The notes under the pieces: model-generated
Database searches by the model: none
Seen by the model: only the letters and a program-made list of their open reading frames with translations
What the model was told of the DNA's origin: nothing
Source of the DNA: Desulfobacteraceae bacterium
Lineage (GTDB): Bacteria; Desulfobacterota; Desulfobacteria; Desulfobacterales; SURF-7
DNA: 64,000 bases
Assembly (NCBI GenBank): GCA_003599865.1
Contig: QZKS01000031.1
Coordinates: 1 to 64,000, forward strand
Direction: 5' to 3'
Shown: one piece after another, positions 1 through 9,157 of the stretch
Numbering within the stretch: position 1 is the first letter of the stretch
Layout of the letters: the number at the start of each line of letters is the position of its first letter
Made by a program: the position numbers and the translations under genes

Positions 1-24
1 ACCTCCTGTTGTTATTGTGGAAGG

Positions 25-339
25 GTGTCACCTCCCTTTATAACAGGGTTCCCAGATGGTTTCTTCTTTAATTTTGATTCAACGTGCAAAATTCAGGTAC
101 TAAAAAGAGAGGTCGGGGAGGAAAAGGCGCTGCTTGCTGCCGGATATATGAAAACCTCCACTGTAATTCCGCTTGATGAAACCCTTGCCATTGCAGCCGC
201 CGATATCGCCCTGCAGGAAAAATTAGCCATGGCCGACGCCATCATCGTGGCTGTGTCCAGAATCCATAATTGCAGAATCATTTCTTCAGATGCCGACTTG
301 CAAGATCAAGCAAATGTGATCTTCATTCCGAAAAAATAA
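25..339 (+). pseudogene. 5'-truncated PIN-domain (VapC-like) toxin remnant
   Basis: The C-terminal part of the reading frame, from about position 97, reads like the second half of a type II toxin PIN domain. It has the hydrophobic helix leading to the acidic MADAI motif and the closing SSDADL motif. PIN ribonucleases normally start with a strand carrying a catalytic Asp about 50 residues earlier. Here the preceding codons give an unrelated Phe-rich stretch with no such strand, and no matching antitoxin lies in the window. I therefore read it as a decayed remnant cut at about position 97, possibly by insertion or rearrangement. The window begins just upstream, so a frameshifted N-terminus outside it cannot be fully excluded. 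Confidence 0.55.
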
Positions 340-351
340 CCGGATAAAAAA

Positions 352-385
352 ATTCCGGCCGCAAATTCAGGTTTGCGACCGGAAT
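352..385. terminator. Bidirectional hairpin between PIN remnant and REC gene
   Basis: ATTCCGG and CGCAAA are followed after six bases by TTTGCG and CCGGAAT, giving a long stem with one bulged pair. It lies between two convergent genes and has A/T-rich flanks on both sides, as expected for a shared terminator. Confidence 0.65.
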
Positions 386-408
386 ATTATGGTTTCTTGT
401 ATTCGGCA

Positions 409-2094
409 TCAGGCAGCGAGCATAAAAACCTTTTCCGTTGCATTACGGATCTCATCCGGGGTAAACGGCTTGGGAAGATAATCAACCGCCCCGATTCTGG
501 CAGCCTCGACAGCAGTTTCAATGCTGGCATAACCGGTAACAATAATCACCTTGGTCTCCGGATGTTTTTCCGAGATGGTCTGGAGAAGCTCAAGGCCCTT
601 GACACCGGGAATCCTCAGATCCAGAAGAACCAGCTTATAGGAGTGACCAGCAATTTTTTCCAGGGCTTCGGGTTTTGTAAATGCCTGCTCCACATGATAC
701 CCTTTCTTATTCAGGATTTTCCGGATATTGTTATTCACGGCAACTTCATCATCAATCACCAGAATATTTTTGGATGCAGGCTCGGTTGGGAGATCAGGAT
801 AATCTCCTGTCTCCATACGAACAACTGTATCCTGTTCCGGAACCTTGACTTTCCTGAGCTCTTCATAGGGAAGAATGGAAACATCTTCATGAACCAGATT
901 CATAATGTATTCCGGTCCGGTTATCGCTGCGACCTCCTCATAATCAAAGGGCTGATCAATCGCGATCAATCTTTTTGCATCAAACACGAAGGCTGCCGGC
1001 GCGGAAACGGCTTTGCTCTTTTTGGCTTTTTTCTGCGGACAGAGGCTGGTCTTGACCCCGGCCTTGCAGGTCGCTCCCAGCTTCTTGTAGATATCACAAA
1101 CCATTGCACCTACGCTGCAATAGTTCTCCAGTGTTTCCACAGATGCGATCTCCACTGCCGGTATGTCCGACGGTGTGACCATACGGACATACTCATCGCC
1201 CGTATATTTCGCTACCTCCTCACGGTCGAACGGCATATCGACATCAATCATTTTTCCGGTTTCCAGGGGTGCGGCTTCCACATTTTTCTTCAACTCTTCA
1301 TAAGGGATAAAAGCAAAGCCATCCCGATCCATATACTGCACATATTCAGGGCCGGTAACGGAAATCACTTCATTGTAGTTAAACGGCTGGTCAATACCGA
1401 TCAGGTTTTGGGAGTCAAATGCCTTTGCTTTGGAAGCGCCCTTGCTCTTTTTGGCTTTTTTCTGCGGACATGCGCTGGTCTTGACACCGGCCTTGCAGGT
1501 TGCCCCCAGCTTCTTGAATATATCACAGACCATATCCCCCACCCCGCAATAATTATCGAGCGATTCCATTGGTGAAATAGTGGCGGCATGCATGCCTGAC
1601 TGCGTAATCGTGTTCACGTAATCATCGCCTGTATATTTTGCCACTTCTTCACGGTCAAACGGCATATCGACATCAATCACATTGATGATTTCCTTTTCCT
1701 TTTCCGGGACACGCGCCTCGGTCAGTTCACCGGAAAAAGCTTTTTCTACGGTTTTCCGCAACTCATCAGGAGTAAACGGTTTGGGAATGTAGTCGAGCGC
1801 TCCCATCCGGATCGCTTTTACCGCCGTGTCTGTGGATGCATATGCGGTCATCATGAGGGCTTTGGTTAATGGCCATTCTTTTTTGACAAGTTTTAGCAGC
1901 TCAAGGCCGTTCATTCCCGGCATCACAATGTCTGAAATCAGAAGAGAAAAGGACTCTTTGGCCATTTTTTCAAGGGCCTCTTGGGCATTCTGCGCCTGGA
2001 CGATTTCATAATTATTTTTTTTCAGAATTTTCGCCACATTCCGGCAAATCCCCATCTCGTCATCCACAACCATGATTCTTTCCACTGATTCCAT
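409..2094 (-). CDS. Dual-receiver protein with two internal Cys4 repeat modules
   Basis: The 561-residue protein has a receiver domain at each end and no recognised output domain. REC1 (about 5-120) has acidic pair D11-D12, phospho-acceptor D55, T83 and K105. REC2 (about 443-558) has D492 and K542. Between them lies a module of about 135 residues present twice (138-272 and 282-415). Each copy opens with a PFDREEVAKYTG motif, continues with four cysteines spaced C-x6-C-x9-C-x8-C and a lysine-rich patch, and ends with a second PF-x-Y-x-EV...TGPEY motif. The start at 2094 is chosen because AAGGAGG lies just upstream; a start 19 codons earlier lacks this. The cysteines could bind metal or be redox-active, but I do not recognise the module. 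The sigma54 activator and kinase genes lie upstream on the same strand. Confidence 0.85.
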   Translation of the reverse strand: MESVERIMVVDDEMGICRNVAKILKKNNYEIVQAQNAQEALEKMAKESFSLLISDIVMPGMNGLELLKLVKKEWPLTKALMMTAYASTDTAVKAIRMGALDYIPKPFTPDELRKTVEKAFSGELTEARVPEKEKEIINVIDVDMPFDREEVAKYTGDDYVNTITQSGMHAATISPMESLDNYCGVGDMVCDIFKKLGATCKAGVKTSACPQKKAKKSKGASKAKAFDSQNLIGIDQPFNYNEVISVTGPEYVQYMDRDGFAFIPYEELKKNVEAAPLETGKMIDVDMPFDREEVAKYTGDEYVRMVTPSDIPAVEIASVETLENYCSVGAMVCDIYKKLGATCKAGVKTSLCPQKKAKKSKAVSAPAAFVFDAKRLIAIDQPFDYEEVAAITGPEYIMNLVHEDVSILPYEELRKVKVPEQDTVVRMETGDYPDLPTEPASKNILVIDDEVAVNNNIRKILNKKGYHVEQAFTKPEALEKIAGHSYKLVLLDLRIPGVKGLELLQTISEKHPETKVIIVTGYASIETAVEAARIGAVDYLPKPFTPDEIRNATEKVFMLAA

Positions 2095-2459
2095 ACCCTC
2101 CTCCTTTTTTCTTTTCTGTCGGGTCATCAACCTGAAAAACCGTTCCTGCATCCGGCAACCTATTTTGCAGATTGCATGCCATTGGAGGGTTACTTTTTAT
2201 CATATTGTTATTTAAGCGTTATTTAAATCAACAGATCTTTTGACGACAAAAGTGTATAGGAATGTCATACACTCCATTGCCGGAACAGCCGGTCATTCTG
2301 CATGCCAACCATTCTGCGCATTCAGCCTGACGACCTGTTCAACAGGCGTTTACACAAGATTTTTTCCAATCCATGAAAGATCTGTATAATTATTTTATAC
2401 GACGTATATTTTGGGTGAAAAGGAGAGAAATACAGCGTAAGCGGAGAAGGGAATCGCGT
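2095..2459. other. Intergenic region upstream of the dual-receiver gene
   Basis: This stretch separates two minus-strand signalling genes. It is AT-rich near the downstream gene and holds an inverted repeat (AGTGTAT/ATACACT, 2251-2273) that could be an operator or a weak terminator. I found no convincing coding frame and no promoter I would defend. Confidence 0.4.
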
Positions 2460-3899
2460 TTATTCATGGCTGTCTTCTTCTGATGGATCATCTCCCGGAC
2501 GGGAGATATTGTACTTTTTCATCAGGTTCTGAAAATTGGAGCGCTGAAGCCCGACTTTGCGGGAAGCCTTAGTGGCATTCCAGTCATTTTTCATCAGGGC
2601 GTTCAAGATAAAATTTCTTTCCACCTTGTGAACCGCTTTCCGGCGGATTTCTTTTTTGACCCGGATCAGTTCTTCATTGGTTTCCGGAATATTGTCAAAC
2701 AGCGCCTCAACATCACCCGGATCACCAAAAAGCGGCAGGTCTTTCAGGGTGATTTGATCCTCTTCACACAAGATGACGGCCCGTTCGATCGTATTTTTCA
2801 GTTGCCGCACATTTCCCGGCCAGTCAAAAGAAACCAACCGGTAACCGGATTTCTCATCAAATCCATGGATTGTTTTCCCCATTTTTTCACTGAACTGCTT
2901 CAGAAAAAAATAGGCGATGGGCAGGATATCCATCTTGCGGTCTTTTAAAGTCGGAAGTGTAATGGGATAAACAAATATCCGGTAATAAAAATCTTCCCGG
3001 AAAAGCCCTTTTTTTACCATATACTCCAGATCTCTGTTTGTCGCGAATATCAGACGGACATCCACTTTTTGCAGCTCCGTACTGCCAACCGGCAGAAACT
3101 CTTTGGATTCCAGAAACCGGAGCAGCTTGCCCTGAACCTCCTTATCCGCATTACCGATCTCATCCAGAAAAACCGTCCCCTGATCCGCCAGCTTGAATAT
3201 CCCTTCCTTGTCCTTATGCGCACCGGTAAAACCGCCTTTTGCATACCCGAACAGTTCACTTTCCAGGAGATTGTCCGAAAGGGTCCCGCAATCCACTGCA
3301 AAAAATACCCGGTCCTTCCGCCTGCTGTTGGCATGAACAGCCCTTGCAATGATCTCTTTTCCGGTTCCGCTTTCACCATATATCAATACCGTGGAATCGG
3401 TGGGAGCGACTTTCTGCACCATCTTCACCACCTTCCGGATCTGCGGGCTGTTTCCGATCAGCTGATGGGAAATCGCCTTGGGCCTGTCCTCCTGTTTGAG
3501 TTTCGTATTCTGAAGATGGATCTCTCTTTTGTTCAATGCCTGTTGAACAACCGAGCGAAGCTCCTGGGGTGTAAACGGTTTCGGGAGATAGTCAAATGCC
3601 CCCATTTTCATGACTTCCACCGCAGAAGAAATACTGGCATAACCGGTCATGACAATCACGGCGGTTTCCGGATAATCCTCCTGTATCCGTCGGAGCACTT
3701 CCATTCCGCCGACACGGCTCATCTTCAGATCGGTAATAACGATGTCAAATGGTTTGGCTTCCATCATTTTCAGAGAATCATGCCCATTCAATGCATACTC
3801 GGCATCGCATTCCAGACTGGATAATATCTTGACACAATTCCGGCAAATCGGAAGCTCATCATCAATGATCAAAACAGCCGGCCTGTTTTTATCGGTCAT
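2460..3899 (-). CDS. NtrC-family sigma54-dependent response regulator
   Basis: The 479-residue activator has a receiver (phospho-Asp D57, Lys in LPKPF near 107), an AAA+ domain and a C-terminal Fis-type helix-turn-helix (about 435-470). The Walker A GESGTGKE is at 175-182 and the Walker B FLDEIG at 244-249. The sigma54-contacting loop, normally GAFTGA, reads GGFTGA at 222-227. Family members remodel sigma54-RNA polymerase when phosphorylated. The start overlaps the end of the upstream kinase gene by 11 bases, so the two are translationally coupled and very likely a cognate pair. The targets are not evident from the sequence. Confidence 0.93.
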   Translation of the reverse strand: MTDKNRPAVLIIDDELPICRNCVKILSSLECDAEYALNGHDSLKMMEAKPFDIVITDLKMSRVGGMEVLRRIQEDYPETAVIVMTGYASISSAVEVMKMGAFDYLPKPFTPQELRSVVQQALNKREIHLQNTKLKQEDRPKAISHQLIGNSPQIRKVVKMVQKVAPTDSTVLIYGESGTGKEIIARAVHANSRRKDRVFFAVDCGTLSDNLLESELFGYAKGGFTGAHKDKEGIFKLADQGTVFLDEIGNADKEVQGKLLRFLESKEFLPVGSTELQKVDVRLIFATNRDLEYMVKKGLFREDFYYRIFVYPITLPTLKDRKMDILPIAYFFLKQFSEKMGKTIHGFDEKSGYRLVSFDWPGNVRQLKNTIERAVILCEEDQITLKDLPLFGDPGDVEALFDNIPETNEELIRVKKEIRRKAVHKVERNFILNALMKNDWNATKASRKVGLQRSNFQNLMKKYNISRPGDDPSEEDSHE

Positions 3900-5328
3900 G
3901 ATCCTCCCCTTTGTTCAATGGAAGCTGAATACAAAAAGAAGCGCCCTCGCCCGGCCTGCTCTTGACTTGAATCTTTCCATCATGCTTTTCCACAATACCC
4001 TGTGTAATGGACAGCCCGAGGCCTGTGCCGTCCGACCGTGTCGTAAAGAAAGGATCAAAAATCTTATCGATAATTTCCTTGGGGATGCCGATTCCGGAAT
4101 CCTTCACCTCCACCTCGACCTTCCGGGAAGATGAGAGATATCGGGTCGTGATGGCAACATTTCCACCGGGTGGTGTTGCCTCAATCGCATTCAGGACCAG
4201 GTTGATAATGACCTGCTGGATCTGATCCTTATCAATGCTGATGGCGGGCAATTGTTCCGAAAGGTTTACATGGACCTCGATATCCTTGAACGCCGCCTGT
4301 TTTCGGGTCAATATGAAACTTTCCTGAACGATCTCATTCAGATTATAGTCTTTTTTCACCGGTTCGGAATGGCGGGCAAAATCCAGCAGGCTCTTCACAA
4401 TTTTCCGGCACCGCATGGCTTCATTGGCGATGGTTTTCAATTCTTCATAAACCGGATGATCCGGCTCCAGCTCTTCCTGGGCAAGCATGGAGGAGGTTAA
4501 AATCGTGGTCAGGGGGTTGTTGATCTCATGGGCAACTCCTGCGGACAGCCTGCCGATGGATACCATTTTTTCCTGCTGCATCATCGCCTTCTGCACCCGG
4601 ATATCCTGGGAAATGTCCTTTGAAATTTCAATAACCCCGGCCACCTTTCCATCTTCAATCAGCGGATAACAGGAGATGGAAACATGCAGCTCATTCTCCG
4701 CCTTATCCAGATGAATATGCGTTGTCTGGGTCGGCTTTCGGAATTCAACCGCCTGCAACAACGGACAGGGATGGTGATCACCGGAACAGGGTTTGTCCAG
4801 GTGATGGGTAACCTCGTAACAATATCTTCCCTTGATCTCATCCCTCCGCATGCCGAGCTTTTTCACCATGGCTGCGTTGGCATCCTGGATTCGGTAATCC
4901 AGCCCGATCACCATCATGTCTTCCTGAATCATATCATTGCTCATGGCATAATACAGGGCCTGGGTCTCCTGCAGTTTCCGGTCAACCTTTTTATGCATAT
5001 CCGAACTGTTGGAAATCTCCCAGAAAAGAAGGGCTGTGGTATGAGCGATTGCGCGGACATTCCTGGCTTTTTTCTGCAAAATATCATTATAAATATCCAG
5101 ATTGCCGGTGAGCTCGACAATCAGGTCGATGCCCTCTCTCTTGAAAAAATCATTGTAGTCATGTGTGGTAAACAGCCCCCTTTGCTTTGCAAGGAACAGG
5201 GCCGGCGTATCGTCCTTGATTTCAGCCACCGCAACAACGACAGGGGATATTTCATGGAATTTGTGTTTTCTGATCATCTCCATCAGATACAGGCATCGGG
5301 TCCCCCCGCCAACAATCGCTATTCTCAT
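3889..5328 (-). CDS. Soluble histidine kinase with Rossmann-like N-terminus and PAS
   Basis: The 479-residue kinase starts with a dinucleotide-binding-like fold (IAIVGGG near residue 4, then alternating beta and alpha segments to about 105). A PAS domain follows (about 128-240), containing Cys170, Cys181 and Cys188 in a His/Cys-rich loop. The kinase core comes next, with phospho-acceptor H267 in the H-box and a HATPase domain whose G-boxes end near 470. No membrane segment is present, so it senses in the cytoplasm. Binding of NAD(H) or a similar nucleotide is inferred from the glycine motif. AGGAGG six bases upstream of the ATG at 5328 favours that start over the GTG one codon earlier. It is coupled to the downstream NtrC-type regulator. 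Confidence 0.88.
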   Translation of the reverse strand: MRIAIVGGGTRCLYLMEMIRKHKFHEISPVVVAVAEIKDDTPALFLAKQRGLFTTHDYNDFFKREGIDLIVELTGNLDIYNDILQKKARNVRAIAHTTALLFWEISNSSDMHKKVDRKLQETQALYYAMSNDMIQEDMMVIGLDYRIQDANAAMVKKLGMRRDEIKGRYCYEVTHHLDKPCSGDHHPCPLLQAVEFRKPTQTTHIHLDKAENELHVSISCYPLIEDGKVAGVIEISKDISQDIRVQKAMMQQEKMVSIGRLSAGVAHEINNPLTTILTSSMLAQEELEPDHPVYEELKTIANEAMRCRKIVKSLLDFARHSEPVKKDYNLNEIVQESFILTRKQAAFKDIEVHVNLSEQLPAISIDKDQIQQVIINLVLNAIEATPPGGNVAITTRYLSSSRKVEVEVKDSGIGIPKEIIDKIFDPFFTTRSDGTGLGLSITQGIVEKHDGKIQVKSRPGEGASFCIQLPLNKGEDHDR

Positions 5329-5386
5329 CACAGCCCTCCTGAAAGATCATCCGGGTGGAAAAATAATGTATTAGAATGACACCCAT

Positions 5387-5414
5387 ATTCTATTCAAAAT
5401 CCAATCGAAGTCAA
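5387..5414 (-). promoter_or_regulatory. Candidate sigma70 promoter for kinase/NtrC operon
   Basis: On the minus strand TTGACT (5414-5409) and TAGAAT (5392-5387) are separated by 16 bases, upstream of the kinase start at 5328. The boxes are near consensus but the spacing is one base short of the optimum. Confidence 0.4.
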
Positions 5415-5440
5415 CCGCTTTAAATCATATCGTTCCGCCC

Positions 5441-5469
5441 TTGACCTTGTAAGGTGCAACTGCTATTTT
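5441..5469 (+). promoter_or_regulatory. Candidate sigma70 promoter for FAD/Fe-S oxidoreductase
   Basis: TTGACC (5441-5446) and TATTTT (5464-5469) are 17 bases apart, about 70 bases before the start of the next gene. The match is partial but the spacing is ideal. Confidence 0.45.
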
Positions 5470-5539
5470 AACAGGCGAAATGGAAAAATAATAAACCTTT
5501 GAACGCGCCTGAAAAAGCAATTGCTTAGTATACAAAACC

Positions 5540-8500
5540 ATGCCCCACCAAAAAAGTCGTGAAATTCCTTATAATTATACGTCAGCAGACGATGCAAGAA
5601 TCATCAAGTTTCTTCTGGGTACAACCGCCTGGTACACCCTCGAAAAAATAAGATACCAGCAGAACACAAAGCCGCTGATCAAACGCTTCATGCGTTTCAT
5701 GGGAGACATGTTTGTCATCCATCGCAATCCATACGTATTCCAGAGTCTTGTTGAAAAAATATCCATTCGCAAAACCTTTCTGCAAGGGCTGAATGCAGAC
5801 CTTGCATCGATCGAACAGAATGCATCCGCTACAACAGAGATACAAACCATTGCCGCGTGCTGCCGGGAATACCTGAAAACGCTTGCAGCAGAACTCATCC
5901 ATGAGAACAAAAAACATCAGCGGATCAAAAAAGCGCTGGGACCGATTGCAGGTGAAGACAATATCAGCTTTGATCCGTTTGCATTGATCAGCCATGCAAC
6001 CGATGCAACCGACTGGCGGCTTTTCCTTCCCATTGCCGTTGTATGGCCGGACAAGGAGGAACAGGTACCACTCCTTCTTTCCGGAATCCGTGACCTGGGA
6101 TATCATGCCATCCCGCGGGGAGCCGGTACCGGTTTGACCGGGGGGGCCGTGCCGGTCCGGAAAAACTGTATCATGATCAATACCGAAAAATTGAATCGCA
6201 TCATCGGGATGGAAACAGAATGTTACAAGAGTGAGTCCGGTATACCGGTCCTCAGCCTGGAGGCGGGTGTTATCACCGGCGATGCCATGAAGTTTGCGGA
6301 AACAAAAAACTATGTTTTTGCCACAGACCCGACAAGCTCATGGGCATGTACGGTCGGCGGCAATATCGCTGAAAACGCCGGAGGAAAAACTGCCGTACTC
6401 TGGGGAACGGCGATAGACAATATCTTTTCATTCCGCATCGCTGTTTCCGACGGCCGCCTGCTGGAGATCCGGAGAGTGGATCACCCCTTGCGGAAAGTTC
6501 TTCCCGAAGACCTTGTACAATTCGACATTCTGGATGTCGCCGCCGGAAATGTCCTGAAGACGATCTTCCTTACCGGCACGGAAATCAGGACAAAGGGTCT
6601 TGGCAAGGATATCACCAATAAGGCTCTGAACGGACTCCCGGGACTCCAGAAAGAGGGAACCGACGGTGTCATCACCTCTGCGAAATTTATTCTTCACAAA
6701 GCCTACGAATGCAAATCCACATGCTGTATCGAATTTTTCGGCCAGGATATGGACGAGGCGGGCAGGGTTATTTTAGACATATCCAAAACCTTTATCAATC
6801 ATGGCGAAGAAGCGCTGATGGCGCTGGAACATTTTGATGAGGAGTATGTCCGGGCGATCCAATATAAAGTCAAGGCCCCGAAAAACGACAGCCCCAAGGC
6901 AGTGCTCCTGATTGATATTGTCGGGCACTCGGCCGTGCAGCTGGAAAAGGGCAAGCAGAAACTTTCGGAACTGCTGAAACCCTACACCAACACCTTTGCC
7001 TTTTTTACGGAAAGCAGACAGGAATCCGAAAGATTCTGGCAGGATCGCAAAAAACTGGGTGCCATTGCCAAACGAACCAATGCGTTCAAACTGAACGAGG
7101 ACATTGTGCTTCCCCTGTCCGCCCTGCCGGAATTTTCCAATTTTGTCGACCGATGCAATATCGAGGAAGAAAGGGAAAACCAGCAGTCTTTTGCCTGGCA
7201 GGTGAGTACCTACCTCGAAGAGGCGGAACCGCTTGCCGATCCGGAATGGCTGGAGGCAAAAATCCCTGCGGCCAAAAAACTGCTGCGCGAGTTTCTGGAA
7301 AAAATTTCATTATGCGGGAAAACCAACCTCCAGCAGGAAACCCATATCCGGCAGCTCCTGAAAGACCTGATGACCCTGTTTCGCGGATACGCCAAGGTGT
7401 GCGGTGAAATCAACATGATCTATCAGGAAACCCGCTCCCATCTGATTGTGATTGCCACACACATGCATGCGGGAGATGGAAATGTTCATGTCAATATCCC
7501 GGTATTTTCCAATGACCGTGAGATGATGATCCGCGCCATGGAAACAGCAGATACCGTCATGGACAAGGCATTGGAGCTGGATGGTGTCGTCAGCGGAGAA
7601 CACGGCATCGGATTTACAAAGCTGAAATATATGGATCCGGTCCGGATTGAGAGATTGGCGCAATACCGGAAGGAAATCGACCCGGAAGGCGTCATGAATC
7701 CCGGCAAGCTGTCCGACATGGAAGTACCGAACCAGGTCTTCACGCCCTCCTTTAACCTGCTCGGCCTGGAGGCCCGAATTCTGCATCATGTTTCCCTCGG
7801 GGATCTGGCCTTAAAGATATCCAACTGCATCCGGTGCGGGAAATGCAAGGCCGACTGCTGTGTTTTTTATCCGCAGCAGAATCTGTTCTTTCATCCGCGG
7901 AATAAAAATCTTGCCATTGCCTCCCTGATTGAAGCATCGCTTTATGAGGCCCAGAAATTCCGGTCAACCCGATTTTCATTCATACGGCATCTGGAGGAAA
8001 TCGCGGACCATTGTACCATATGCCATAAATGCCTCAAACCATGCCCGGTTGATATTGATACGGGCGAGGTTTCCATTATGGAAAAAGAACTCCTGGAAAC
8101 CCGCAAGATGAAACACACGAAACTCATTACCGCGACCACCCTGCATTTCCTGGAAAGCCGCTCTCCGGTTTTAAATGCTGCTTTTCGAAATCTCGCCATC
8201 CGATTCGGCGGGAGTATCCAGCGCAACCTGGCCGGAACCCTTTCCTGGCTGGCCCGGAAGACGGATAATTCTTTTCCCGTGCCAAGGCTGCTTTCCTCAC
8301 CGATTCCGCCTGCGTGTTCCAGAACGCTTTGGAGCGCCATGCCGCCTCTGGAAGGTAACCATACGGTTCTGGCCATACCGGCGGAACCATCCAAAGGAAC
8401 GGTTTTTTACTTTCCGGGCTGCGGATCGGAACGTCTTTTCGGCATCATCGGAAAAGCATCCATTTACATTCTGTTAAAATCCAACCTGTCGGTCATTCTG

Positions 8501-9145
8501 CCGCCTCCGTTTCTCTGCTGCGGTTTTCCGGCAAAGGTCAATGCAAAAAAGGAAATGGAAAGTCGCATTACGCTCCGCAATATCATTTTTCTCACGCAGA
8601 TACGGGAAACCTTCGGCCATGTAACTTTTTCAGCCTGTGCTGTCAGTTGCGGAACCTGCCGTGAGGCGCTTCTGGAACAGCAGGCAGATGCCGTCTTCCA
8701 GACAAAAATCGTGGATGTCAGCGCCTTTTCCATGCAAAACGGGTTTCCGGCTCCTGTGAATAGACGCTTTGTTTACCATCAGCCCTGCCATGATTCCTTA
8801 AACGGCAATGCCGAAAACCTGTTGATGACCCATGGCGGCAACCGGTTGATCACGACACCGGGGTGCTGCGCCGAAGCCGGCACCATGTCGTTGAGCAGAC
8901 CGGATATTACGGCTGCCATGCGAAACCGGAAGGAGAAGTCCATCCTTTCCATACAGGAAAATCAGGACCGGGAAACAACGATTTTAACGAACTGTCCGTC
9001 CTGCATTCAGGGCCTTGGAAGACATTCACGATATAACATCCGTGCCCGACATCTTGCCGTTGAACTGGCCCTGCAAGCCGGAGGAGAAAAATGGGAAGAT
9101 GAACTTCAGGCACTGTGCAGAAATGCGGAAGTGATCCATTTTTAA
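5540..9145 (+). CDS. FAD-linked oxidase / Fe-S / CCG-domain fusion, lactate dehydrogenase-like
   Basis: The 1201-residue protein joins four parts. The N-terminus (about 1-130) resembles DUF3683. A PCMH-type FAD-binding oxidase follows (about 165-735), with the RGAGTGLTGGAVP motif and a C-terminal lobe containing HMHAGDGNVH and GVVSGEHGIG. A ferredoxin-like segment holds two Cys clusters (near 763 and 825, the second CTICHKCLKPCP). Two CCG domains complete it (CCGFP near 992 and GCCAEAG near 1109). Related proteins oxidise D-lactate, glycolate or similar 2-hydroxyacids and pass electrons through Fe-S clusters; the fusion puts subunits that are often separate on one chain. The substrate cannot be read from sequence, and D-lactate is the best guess. 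No clear ribosome site precedes the ATG, but the N-terminal domain starts there. Confidence 0.88.
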   Translation: MPHQKSREIPYNYTSADDARIIKFLLGTTAWYTLEKIRYQQNTKPLIKRFMRFMGDMFVIHRNPYVFQSLVEKISIRKTFLQGLNADLASIEQNASATTEIQTIAACCREYLKTLAAELIHENKKHQRIKKALGPIAGEDNISFDPFALISHATDATDWRLFLPIAVVWPDKEEQVPLLLSGIRDLGYHAIPRGAGTGLTGGAVPVRKNCIMINTEKLNRIIGMETECYKSESGIPVLSLEAGVITGDAMKFAETKNYVFATDPTSSWACTVGGNIAENAGGKTAVLWGTAIDNIFSFRIAVSDGRLLEIRRVDHPLRKVLPEDLVQFDILDVAAGNVLKTIFLTGTEIRTKGLGKDITNKALNGLPGLQKEGTDGVITSAKFILHKAYECKSTCCIEFFGQDMDEAGRVILDISKTFINHGEEALMALEHFDEEYVRAIQYKVKAPKNDSPKAVLLIDIVGHSAVQLEKGKQKLSELLKPYTNTFAFFTESRQESERFWQDRKKLGAIAKRTNAFKLNEDIVLPLSALPEFSNFVDRCNIEEERENQQSFAWQVSTYLEEAEPLADPEWLEAKIPAAKKLLREFLEKISLCGKTNLQQETHIRQLLKDLMTLFRGYAKVCGEINMIYQETRSHLIVIATHMHAGDGNVHVNIPVFSNDREMMIRAMETADTVMDKALELDGVVSGEHGIGFTKLKYMDPVRIERLAQYRKEIDPEGVMNPGKLSDMEVPNQVFTPSFNLLGLEARILHHVSLGDLALKISNCIRCGKCKADCCVFYPQQNLFFHPRNKNLAIASLIEASLYEAQKFRSTRFSFIRHLEEIADHCTICHKCLKPCPVDIDTGEVSIMEKELLETRKMKHTKLITATTLHFLESRSPVLNAAFRNLAIRFGGSIQRNLAGTLSWLARKTDNSFPVPRLLSSPIPPACSRTLWSAMPPLEGNHTVLAIPAEPSKGTVFYFPGCGSERLFGIIGKASIYILLKSNLSVILPPPFLCCGFPAKVNAKKEMESRITLRNIIFLTQIRETFGHVTFSACAVSCGTCREALLEQQADAVFQTKIVDVSAFSMQNGFPAPVNRRFVYHQPCHDSLNGNAENLLMTHGGNRLITTPGCCAEAGTMSLSRPDITAAMRNRKEKSILSIQENQDRETTILTNCPSCIQGLGRHSRYNIRARHLAVELALQAGGEKWEDELQALCRNAEVIHF

Positions 9146-9157
9146 GTCATACATGCT

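Noticed and set aside
373-1575. Plus-strand open frame of 400 codons opposite the dual-receiver gene
   Set aside because: It has no ribosome site or domain and lies antisense to a protein with complete receiver motifs; it arises from codon bias.
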